Source: Muribaculaceae bacterium
GTDB taxonomy: Bacteria; Bacteroidota; Bacteroidia; Bacteroidales; Muribaculaceae
NCBI GenBank assembly: GCA_009775125.1
Contig: VSPD01000061.1
Span: 1 to 14,867 of the forward strand
DNA: 14,867 bases
Direction of reading: 5' to 3'
Below the pieces are notes generated by a model. That model was not told the DNA's origin and did no database searches. It worked only from the letters and a program-made list of their open reading frames with translations. Positions within the stretch are counted from its first letter, which is position 1, and each line of letters starts with the position of its first letter. The position numbers and the translations under genes were made by a program. Shown piece after piece: positions 7,941 through 13,467 of this stretch.

Positions 7941-7972
7941 CCCCGGCCTAACCTTTTTGGTTTAGACCGGGG
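7941..7972 (-). terminator. Hairpin terminator after the alpha/beta-hydrolase gene
   Basis: CCCCGGCCTAACC (7941-7953) pairs with GGTTTAGACCGGGG (7959-7972), with one C-A mismatch and one bulged base. T-rich DNA flanks both sides: TTATTTTG on the minus-strand exit and seven T on the plus-strand exit. It lies 23 nt beyond the hydrolase stop and just before the efflux operon, so it should separate the two transcription units. Confidence 0.75.
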
Positions 7973-7995
7973 TCAATTTTTTTATTTGTTCAGCG

Positions 7996-9012
7996 TCACT
8001 GCATGTTGGCCTTGATATAATCTTCAATGGAAAAATCAGTCTTGTAATCCTTTGGCGCGCCCGCAATGAATTCGACGGCATTTACAGATGCGTTCTCTTT
8101 GCCTTCGCAGACGCGTACAATAAAGCCGGCGATTGAATAAAGGTTATCGTGCATGGGCGACATTGATATCACATGGTCTTTCCCTTCAAAAGAATAGAAC
8201 TCGCATGGCGTTCCACTCGCGGCCAATGTCTTTGATATGTATTCCGAACCGCACAGGCTCATGCCTCCGGCCGACAGAATTGAGTACGGCACGTTTTTAT
8301 CCGCATCGCCGTGAAACAGCATCATCGGACAAGGCTTTGAATTCCAGGCAAGCTCATCCTCGCAATAAATAGCCCCGGCAAAAGCGACAATTCCGGCATA
8401 GTTGAAATCGGAGGGCAACGCCACGCCCGTATTAAATCCGTTTGCCAGCCAATACTCGGCTTGCAGGGCCGTAATCGCGCCGGCGCTGGAACCCGATGCA
8501 AATATTTTATCTGCGTCCACCCCTAATTCCGAGGCATTTTCCAAAACATACGTCGTAGCCCGATAAAAATCTGACACTGCATCATTTACAGCATAAACCA
8601 ATGCCATGGCAAAGCGCGCATCCATAGCGGCTATGCTTTTATCGAAATGCTTTAACAGGGTGGTCTTGTAATCTATCGATATAACGGCTATGCCATTATC
8701 ATTGAGGAAATTAAAATATTGCATGAAATCCTTGCAATCGCGCTCGCCACCCATAAAGCCCCCTCCGAATGCAAAAATTACAGCAGGCACCGATGTTGAG
8801 GCATTGCAAGCAGGGCGATATATGTCCATTTTCAGCGTATCGCCATCCACAACGGCATAATCGCGCGTTTCAGGAGATGCCCCGAACGCAAAAGGCATGA
8901 CACCGATCGCCAATAAGAAACTCAATATATACTTTACAACAAGATTTGGCCGACAAATATATCGGCTGACACTATTTATCATCATATCGTGACGCTTATT
9001 TAATTTGTTCAT
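7996..9012 (-). CDS. Secreted alpha/beta-hydrolase (esterase/lipase-like, Abhydrolase_3/BD-FAE type)
   Basis: A 338-residue predicted periplasmic or exported hydrolase. A hydrophobic signal segment at about 24-44 (VVKYILSFLLAIGVMPFAFGA) follows a long polar N-terminus. In-frame ATGs at codons 10 and 11 are plausible alternative starts that give a more normal signal peptide. The catalytic set is readable: oxyanion loop FGGGF (82-86), nucleophile elbow GSSAG with Ser176, Asp238 in HGDADKNVP and His280 in GKDH. The first residue of the common HGGGF loop is Phe here. Seven Cys lie in the mature part, unusual enough to suggest disulfides. Substrate is unknown; an acyl ester on a carbohydrate or small molecule is an inference from the fold. 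It is monocistronic, with its own promoter candidate and a terminator. Confidence 0.85.
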   Translation of the reverse strand: MNKLNKRHDMMINSVSRYICRPNLVVKYILSFLLAIGVMPFAFGASPETRDYAVVDGDTLKMDIYRPACNASTSVPAVIFAFGGGFMGGERDCKDFMQYFNFLNDNGIAVISIDYKTTLLKHFDKSIAAMDARFAMALVYAVNDAVSDFYRATTYVLENASELGVDADKIFASGSSAGAITALQAEYWLANGFNTGVALPSDFNYAGIVAFAGAIYCEDELAWNSKPCPMMLFHGDADKNVPYSILSAGGMSLCGSEYISKTLAASGTPCEFYSFEGKDHVISMSPMHDNLYSIAGFIVRVCEGKENASVNAVEFIAGAPKDYKTDFSIEDYIKANMQ

Positions 9013-9032
9013 ATGTCATATTTTGATTTTGA

Positions 9033-9040
9033 CAAAAATA
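9033..9040 (-). promoter_or_regulatory. Candidate -7 promoter element of the hydrolase gene
   Basis: Minus-strand TATTTTTG matches TAnnTTTG and lies 20 nt upstream of the ATG at 9012. No clear -33 TTTG stands at the usual spacing, so the call rests on the -7 box and position. Confidence 0.45.
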
Positions 9041-9194
9041 CAACAATTTTTTTAATCATAAAGATTGACCGCAGAAAAAACTTTTTCGGTGGAACGTGTC
9101 AAGCTCATCAAACAAGAAAATTTGGAATCAAAAAGATAAATCACGGCACAAGCCGAAATGTCGGCGCATGGAATCGCGTAGCGATTTTGAAAAT

Positions 9195-9296
9195 AATCTG
9201 TGAAATTCGTGCAATTTGTGAAATCTGTGTTCCCGGGAGCGCGACCGCGCTCCTTTTTAACCACGAATTACACAAATTTCGAGGATTTCACAAATT
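9195..9296. repeat. Nested palindromic repeat (35-bp inverted arms around a GC-rich hairpin)
   Basis: The arms 9195-9229 and 9262-9296 are inverted copies matching at 27 of 35 positions by my alignment. Each arm is itself two tandem copies of a unit close to AATYTGTGAAATYYGTG. The centre holds a perfect hairpin, GGAGCGC-GACC-GCGCTCC (9236-9253), followed by five T. The inner hairpin could act as a plus-strand terminator, but no plus-strand gene precedes it. The layout suggests a dispersed intergenic palindrome of REP or MITE type. Confidence 0.7.
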
Positions 9297-9413
9297 ATTT
9301 TGAATTCCCTATTTGCGATGCTTTAGCTGTATATGCACCGGATTTACGTATTGTGCCCGGAATTTCGGATTGTGCCGGGGTTTGTGCAGATGCTGTGCAA
9401 ATACTACAAATGA

Positions 9414-9452
9414 AAAATCGCAACCAACTGCTGTTTAGTTGATTGCGATTTT
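9414..9452 (-). terminator. Orphan rho-independent terminator hairpin
   Basis: AAAATCGCAACCAAC (9414-9428) pairs with GTTGATTGCGATTTT (9438-9452): 10 bp, one C-A mismatch, 4 bp and a 9-base loop. The minus-strand exit has five T (complement of 9413-9417) and the plus-strand exit four. Its style resembles the ssrA terminator. No gene on either strand ends just before it, so it probably served a gene now displaced by the DNA inserted to its right. Confidence 0.65.
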
Positions 9453-9587
9453 GCTTTGTTGCCTTGGAAGGATTCAGAATTATGTACGGCTATAAATGAA
9501 TTTGAATATGATTGTCAATGTAAATCAGACTGTTACAACTATTTTGAATGTTAATAAATCCATAGGGATTTAATTCAACGCACTTTT

Positions 9588-9638
9588 GGTTGTGCAAAAA
9601 CGTTATACTTGCACAACGATATTTTGAAATGCACAACC
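9588..9638 (+). promoter_or_regulatory. Recombinase promoter region with three GGTTGTGCA-type repeats
   Basis: GGTTGTGCA (9588-9596) has inverted copies TGCACAACG (9610-9618) and TGCACAACC (9630-9638). The two same-orientation copies start exactly 20 bp apart, about two helical turns, and the last ends 4 bp before the ATG. A weak -7 box TATACTTG (9604-9611) overlaps the second copy; TTTG at 9585-9588 is 15 nt upstream, shorter than usual. The pattern fits autoregulation by the recombinase or control by an accessory DNA-binding protein. Confidence 0.5.
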
Positions 9639-9642
9639 ACCT

Positions 9643-11058
9643 ATGGAAAGAATAACTCTCTACCTCCGCACGACCAAGACGAGCGGTAAAATAAGACTTC
9701 GCTTCCGGCTTACGGAAGGTCGAGAAGTCCAGCTCTTTCACAAGAGCAGTATTGAGGCAGACCTCGCGGATTTGAAGAAGTCCGATATGGATGGCTCACT
9801 AAAACCTCGTGTCAGCCTCTATAACGAAGAATTGCGTCTCGCTATTACGCGCGAGATTGATGCAATGCACGAAGCCTATAAGCAACTGAAAGAGGAACGC
9901 CCTGAATTCGACGCCACCGACTTTGAGGCAAGAATAGATCTGCTTCTCAATCCGGAGAAATACAATGTAGTCAAGACGGAGGAAACCGAAACACTGCTGG
10001 CGCGTTTCGACCGCTACATCGATGGTCTGAAAACATACGGCACCGTCAGTGAGGGCAGAGCCAAAATTTACAAGATAGTATGGGATAAGCTCTCACGTTA
10101 TCTTATCATCTTCAAGAAATCGCGCTATACTCCGGAACAATTCACACCGGAAGATATATTGGCATTCCGGGAGTTCGTAATCAACGAATACAAGTATGTA
10201 GATAAACACAAGGCGATATATGGAAGCCTGCAAAAGATCTCCATACCGACCAAGCAGGCGAGTATCAACACGGCATCGGCAAAACTCCGGGCATTACAGG
10301 CTTTCTTCAATGAGCTGGAGGAGAATGACGAGATTTTGAAATCTCCATTCCGACGCCTTACCAAGAAAAGAAGGAACGAGGCACTGAGAGAACAGTATGA
10401 CGACCCTTTCTTCCTCCGCTATGAGGAAGTTCAGCAGATAATGGTTGCGGATGTACCCGACAGCCTGAAGGAAACCAAAGATGCTTTTCTTCTTCAGTGC
10501 GCTCTCGGTTGTCGTATCGGAGATTTCATGAAGTTATCGATGTCGAACGTGGCTGTTACCGATGACGGCATTCCCTACGTTCAATATCTCCCCAAGAAAA
10601 CAATGAAGACGCAGAATGACCGACGAGAGAAGAAAACTCCGTTGATGATGTTTGCGTTGGAAATCGTCAAACGCTCCGGTTTCAAATTTGGTGTTCTCAA
10701 ATATGCCTCTGGCAAAAGCGGATACAACGCCAAGATTAAGAAGCTCCTTGAGTATTGTAAGATTGATCGATTGGTTAATCAGTATGATGAGGCGGCAGGC
10801 ACAATGAACCGAGTGCCACTACACTCAGTCGGCAGTAGCAAACTGTGCCGTAAGACTCACATAGACATCGCCAACAAAGCGCAGGTAAATATGTATGCCA
10901 CCGGCCTCCATGAGGTAGGCAGTAGTGCCGTTGAACACTATTCAATGCTTGAACTTCATGACCTCTTCGTGCTCCTCTGTGCCGCCTTCAATCAGCCTCA
11001 ATACAGAGTTGATAAACAACTGAACGTGCTGCCAGAAGAGATAAATAGCAGTGACTAA
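9643..11058 (+). CDS. Tyrosine site-specific recombinase/integrase, complete
   Basis: A 471-residue phage-integrase-family protein likely to mobilise or insert the DNA to its right. Residues about 1-110 form an N-terminal arm-type domain, 113-240 a SAM-like core-binding domain and 255-445 the catalytic domain. The first catalytic Arg is R291 (ALGCRIGDFMKL). The HxxR box reads KLCR with R403, followed by KTHIDIANKAQVN. His423 and nucleophile Tyr433 lie in GLHEVGSSAVEHYSML. The catalytic set is thus intact apart from Lys in place of the usual His of HxxR. The ATG at 9643 directly follows the promoter repeats. A terminator follows, and a defence cluster lies downstream on the same strand, as in recombinase-led defence islands of Bacteroidales. 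Sequence similarity to the left-edge recombinase is low, so the two belong to different elements. Confidence 0.93.
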   Translation: MERITLYLRTTKTSGKIRLRFRLTEGREVQLFHKSSIEADLADLKKSDMDGSLKPRVSLYNEELRLAITREIDAMHEAYKQLKEERPEFDATDFEARIDLLLNPEKYNVVKTEETETLLARFDRYIDGLKTYGTVSEGRAKIYKIVWDKLSRYLIIFKKSRYTPEQFTPEDILAFREFVINEYKYVDKHKAIYGSLQKISIPTKQASINTASAKLRALQAFFNELEENDEILKSPFRRLTKKRRNEALREQYDDPFFLRYEEVQQIMVADVPDSLKETKDAFLLQCALGCRIGDFMKLSMSNVAVTDDGIPYVQYLPKKTMKTQNDRREKKTPLMMFALEIVKRSGFKFGVLKYASGKSGYNAKIKKLLEYCKIDRLVNQYDEAAGTMNRVPLHSVGSSKLCRKTHIDIANKAQVNMYATGLHEVGSSAVEHYSMLELHDLFVLLCAAFNQPQYRVDKQLNVLPEEINSSD

Positions 11059-11065
11059 AAACTTT

Positions 11066-11082
11066 GAGGGATTTTTGCCCTC
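11066..11082 (+). terminator. Short hairpin terminator after the recombinase
   Basis: GAGGG (11066-11070) pairs with CCCTC (11078-11082) over a 7-base T-rich loop and is followed by CTTATTATT. The stem is short, so termination may be partial. It lies 7 nt after the recombinase stop. Confidence 0.55.
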
Positions 11083-11086
11083 CCTT

Positions 11087-11122
11087 ATTATTATCTTCAT
11101 ATTATTATCTTGTTATTATCTT
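11087..11122. repeat. Three direct repeats of TTATTATCTT
   Basis: ATTATTATCTT occurs at 11087-11097 and 11101-11111, and TTATTATCTT at 11113-11122. They lie between the recombinase terminator and the restriction promoter. They could be binding sites or simple low-complexity sequence. Confidence 0.6.
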
Positions 11123-11156
11123 GGCGGTCGAATGTCAAAATTTCAAAAAAAATTTG

Positions 11157-11164
11157 TAACTTTG
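11157..11164 (+). promoter_or_regulatory. -7 promoter element of the restriction-modification operon
   Basis: TAACTTTG fits TAnnTTTG exactly and is followed by C, as often seen in Bacteroides. No good -33 TTTG is present at 19-21 nt; that stretch is taken by the first GGTC-N3-TGTC copy. Initiation near 11170 would leave a leader of about 130 nt before the restriction gene ATG, long enough for regulation. Confidence 0.6.
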
Positions 11165-11172
11165 CATTTCAA

Positions 11173-11211
11173 ATGCGCTCGCGCAGACAAATGACCGCTC
11201 AATGTAAGTAA
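11173..11211 (+). CDS. Possible leader peptide (upstream ORF) of the restriction operon
   Basis: ATG at 11173 opens a 12-codon frame, MRSRRQMTAQCK, ending in TAA at 11211. It begins within a few bases of the predicted transcription start and spans the second GGTC-N3-TGTC copy. Such a short frame can easily occur by chance, and no ribosome-binding signal supports it. Confidence 0.15.
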   Translation: MRSRRQMTAQCK

Positions 11212-11299
11212 CTACTTATATTCAACATATTAAGGAACTTTCTTGTAGTCGCAAAAGGGTTGGTCGCCTGTCTGCATACTCGGAAGTTCTATCGCTTTT

Positions 11300-12040
11300 A
11301 TGAGAGACTATAACCTTGGTTTTATCTCAAATGAAGATATTTTCAACCATGTTAAAAATACAGTTGAACAATATCAAAGTTTTATTGACCTCACAGAGTT
11401 CAATAAAAACATTATTGACCCCATCAAACTTACATTTGACTCAAAAGTCTATGGCAGCGATTTGCATAAAATCATAGAGGCCGAATGCATTCGTCAAATG
11501 GACAAGCACAACCAAAACCACATAGGCTATTTCCATCAAAATATATTTAGGTATGCCGGGCACGGTTGGGAGGTGCCGCAGGTCGGTTTTGATGTCGTTA
11601 ACGAGAAGAAGCATATTTTTGTGGAATTAAAGAATAAGCATAACACGATGAATGCTAATTCTGGTCAAGCCACAATGATGAAATTTCTTCAAAAGGCTAA
11701 AGACGATCCTAAAGCTTTATGCTTGCTTGTTGAGGTGATTGCAAAAAGGTCGCAAGATATTATGTGGTGCGGTACTTTTCGGGGTGTTTATCTGGGCGGC
11801 GATAAAAGAATCCGTAGAATGTCAATCGATAGATTCTACAATCTTGTATTCCATGATGAAGATGCTTTTTGCAAATTATGCAAAGCTCTTCCTATGATAC
11901 TTGAAGATGTTATCTCAAGTAGCAAGAATCTTACTATGCACAATACCGTATATTCAGAACTCAACGAAATTTCACCCGATATTTTCAAGAGTCTCTACTT
12001 ATTGGCTTTCAAAACATACGAAGGATTTGACAATTTCTAA
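11300..12040 (+). CDS. Type II restriction endonuclease, Eco47II/Sau96I family (predicted GGNCC)
   Basis: A 246-residue endonuclease expected to cut unmethylated DNA at GGNCC or a close relative. The family signature is clear: a PD-(D/E)xK core with D98 in QVGFDVV, then E109 and K111 in FVELKNKHNTMNANSGQATMMKF. The KNKHNTMN block followed by GQAT is characteristic of Eco47II-type enzymes. It begins with MRDYNLGFISNEDIFNHV. The gene ends one base before the ATG of the cognate methyltransferase (TAA-C-ATG), so the two are co-transcribed with the endonuclease first. That order needs extra control on establishment in a new host. Base composition is much richer in AT than the efflux genes. Specificity is inferred from family membership and from the partner methyltransferase. 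Confidence 0.88.
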   Translation: MRDYNLGFISNEDIFNHVKNTVEQYQSFIDLTEFNKNIIDPIKLTFDSKVYGSDLHKIIEAECIRQMDKHNQNHIGYFHQNIFRYAGHGWEVPQVGFDVVNEKKHIFVELKNKHNTMNANSGQATMMKFLQKAKDDPKALCLLVEVIAKRSQDIMWCGTFRGVYLGGDKRIRRMSIDRFYNLVFHDEDAFCKLCKALPMILEDVISSSKNLTMHNTVYSELNEISPDIFKSLYLLAFKTYEGFDNF

Positions 12041-12041
12041 C

Positions 12042-13388
12042 ATGCAATATTTTTCTGTCACCAATATTGCCGATATTCTTGGTGTTTCAATTCGTAATGT
12101 TGAAACTTGGCTAAAGAATGGTAAGTACCAATATATCGTTGAAAGTGGGAAGAAACTAATTCCTGCAACAGAACTTATCGAAGAACAGCCGTTTTGCGAG
12201 ATGGCTACTGATAATTGGGAGCATGAATACGAGGTTAAACCTCGACGACCTTTTCATTCTATCGAACTATTCGCAGGGGGTGGCGGTCTTGCATTGGGGA
12301 TGGAAAAGGCAGGCTTTAAGCATGTTTTACTGAATGAATTTGATAAAGATGCTTGTTCCACACTTCGTTTTAACAGGCCGGAATGGAATGTTGTGCAAGA
12401 TGATGTTCATAACATCTCATTTACTGAATATGCGGGTAAGGTTGATTTGCTCACCGGTGGCTTCCCTTGTCAAGCATTCTCTTATGCAGGAAATAAAGGT
12501 GGTTTCGCTGACACCCGAGGCACTCTTTTCTTTGAGCTTGCGCGTGCAGTTAAAGAAATTCAACCTGCTGTTTTCTTAGGTGAGAATGTTAGAGGTCTTT
12601 TTACCCATGATGATGGCCGCACATTAGAGGTAATCCGCAATACCATAAAAGAATTAGGATATACTCTAATTGAGCCACGAGTTTTACGAGCCATTCTTTA
12701 TCAAGTGCCACAAAAGAGAGAGCGTCTATTCCTAATTGCCATTAGAAATGATATTGCAGAACAAGTCACGTTTAGTTGGCCTGCTCCCTTCCATAGAATT
12801 GTAACCTTACGTGATGCCTTTTTTTCAGGTATCCTTTATCCTACAAATGTACCCGCATCTGAAGGACAAGCTTATCCTAAAAGAAAAAAAGAAATTATGG
12901 ATATGGTGCCTATGGGTGGGAATTGGAACGATCTTCCGATTGATATTCAGAAGGAATATCTTAAAGGAAGTTACCATTTAGGAGGGGGTAAGACTGGTAT
13001 TGCTCGTAGATTATCTCTTGACGAGCCTTCCCTCACACTAACTTGTGCTCCAGCTATGAAACAAACCGAGAGATGTCACCCGACAGAGACTCGGCCTTTG
13101 AATGTTAGAGAATACGCGCGTATCCAAACATTCCCGGACGAATGGGAATTTATGGGTAATCAAACCGCCAAATATAAGCAAATTGGCAATGCTGTACCTG
13201 TAAATCTTGCATGGGCAGTTGGTAGATCCCTTATGCGTTTATTTAATTCACTTGATGAAAAGGGTTTAATCTCCACGCCATTAGAATTTGATGGTACACA
13301 TCGTACAAAGTTAGGTGGTCTTTTTGAAGGAATGGTATGTGAGAAACCAGAAGAATATGGCAAAACTACAAATATAGCTAATTCATAA
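12042..13388 (+). CDS. C5-cytosine DNA methyltransferase (Sau96I/SinI-like) with N-terminal helix-turn-helix domain
   Basis: A 448-residue methyltransferase that should protect the host at the endonuclease's site. I chose the ATG at 12042, one base after the endonuclease stop; the frame stays open 47 codons upstream inside that gene, but that part reads as shadow sequence. Residues about 3-48 (YFSVTNIADILGVSIRNVETWLKNGKY...) look like a MerR/excisionase-type helix-turn-helix. The catalytic domain follows: motif I FAGGGGLALG (77-86), motif IV GGFPCQ with nucleophile Cys143, motif VI ENV (181-183), motif VIII QVPQKRERLF (221-230), the target-recognition region about 235-345, motif IX REYARIQTFP (356-365) and motif X YKQIGNAVPVN (378-388). 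The stretch LTLTCAPAMKQTERCHP (331-347) is shared with methyltransferases for GGNCC/GGWCC. The helix-turn-helix suggests autoregulation, known for other C5 methyltransferases such as M.SsoII and M.EcoRII. Confidence 0.93.
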   Translation: MQYFSVTNIADILGVSIRNVETWLKNGKYQYIVESGKKLIPATELIEEQPFCEMATDNWEHEYEVKPRRPFHSIELFAGGGGLALGMEKAGFKHVLLNEFDKDACSTLRFNRPEWNVVQDDVHNISFTEYAGKVDLLTGGFPCQAFSYAGNKGGFADTRGTLFFELARAVKEIQPAVFLGENVRGLFTHDDGRTLEVIRNTIKELGYTLIEPRVLRAILYQVPQKRERLFLIAIRNDIAEQVTFSWPAPFHRIVTLRDAFFSGILYPTNVPASEGQAYPKRKKEIMDMVPMGGNWNDLPIDIQKEYLKGSYHLGGGKTGIARRLSLDEPSLTLTCAPAMKQTERCHPTETRPLNVREYARIQTFPDEWEFMGNQTAKYKQIGNAVPVNLAWAVGRSLMRLFNSLDEKGLISTPLEFDGTHRTKLGGLFEGMVCEKPEEYGKTTNIANS

Positions 13389-13467
13389 CTATATTTTAAA
13401 GCCCTTGGTAAACAAATTACTGACTACGACGATTGGACGACTTTATTTATAACCTTAAAGTCCGGAT

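Larger units (their letters stand above)
9041..9587. other. Non-coding intergenic region, probable insertion boundary
   Basis: About 550 bp without a believable gene. Short frames exist on both strands, but they translate the nested palindrome and low-complexity AT-rich DNA and carry no family signature. The identifiable contents are the nested palindrome (9195-9296), an orphan terminator hairpin (9414-9452) and then AT-rich sequence leading to the recombinase promoter. Base composition drops towards AT after the hairpin. Confidence 0.6.
11126..11272. repeat. Three copies of GGTC-N3-TGTC around the restriction-operon promoter
   Basis: GGTCGAATGTC lies at 11126-11136 (plus), GGTCATTTGTC at 11186-11196 (minus) and GGTCGCCTGTC at 11262-11272 (plus). 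The first two share an extra GC in front. The first covers the expected -33 position of the promoter at 11157-11164, the second lies about 20 bp after it and the third lies in the leader. The last two can also pair in RNA (GCAGACA/TGTCTGC plus GACC/GGTC). They are the best candidate operators for the helix-turn-helix domain of the downstream methyltransferase; this is inference. Confidence 0.5.

Noticed and set aside
9236..9258. GC-rich hairpin plus T-run as an ordinary plus-strand terminator
   Set aside because: No plus-strand gene lies before it and it is centred inside a larger palindrome, so it is better treated as part of that repeat.
9013..9442. Small open frames on both strands between hydrolase and recombinase
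   Set aside because: They translate the nested palindrome and AT-rich DNA; phrases such as NHELHKF come from the repeat, a common source of false genes.
9453..9490. tRNA 3' remnant as attachment site of the right-hand element
   Set aside because: The minus-strand text GAATCCTTCC resembles a T-arm, but the loop before it (ATTCT) does not fit TTCRANN and no acceptor partner is visible; kept only as a boundary idea.
9490..9741. Minus-strand open frame of 83 codons across the recombinase start
   Set aside because: Overlaps the recombinase promoter repeats and its first codons; no recognisable protein.
11087..11122. TTATTATCTT repeats as a CRISPR array
   Set aside because: Units are about 11 bp with 1-3 bp between them, far too short for repeats and spacers; no CRISPR array is seen in the window.
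11901..12041. Upstream extension of the methyltransferase start
   Set aside because: The added 47 residues overlap the endonuclease coding sequence in another frame and look random; the ATG at 12042 gives a clean helix-turn-helix start one base after the endonuclease stop.
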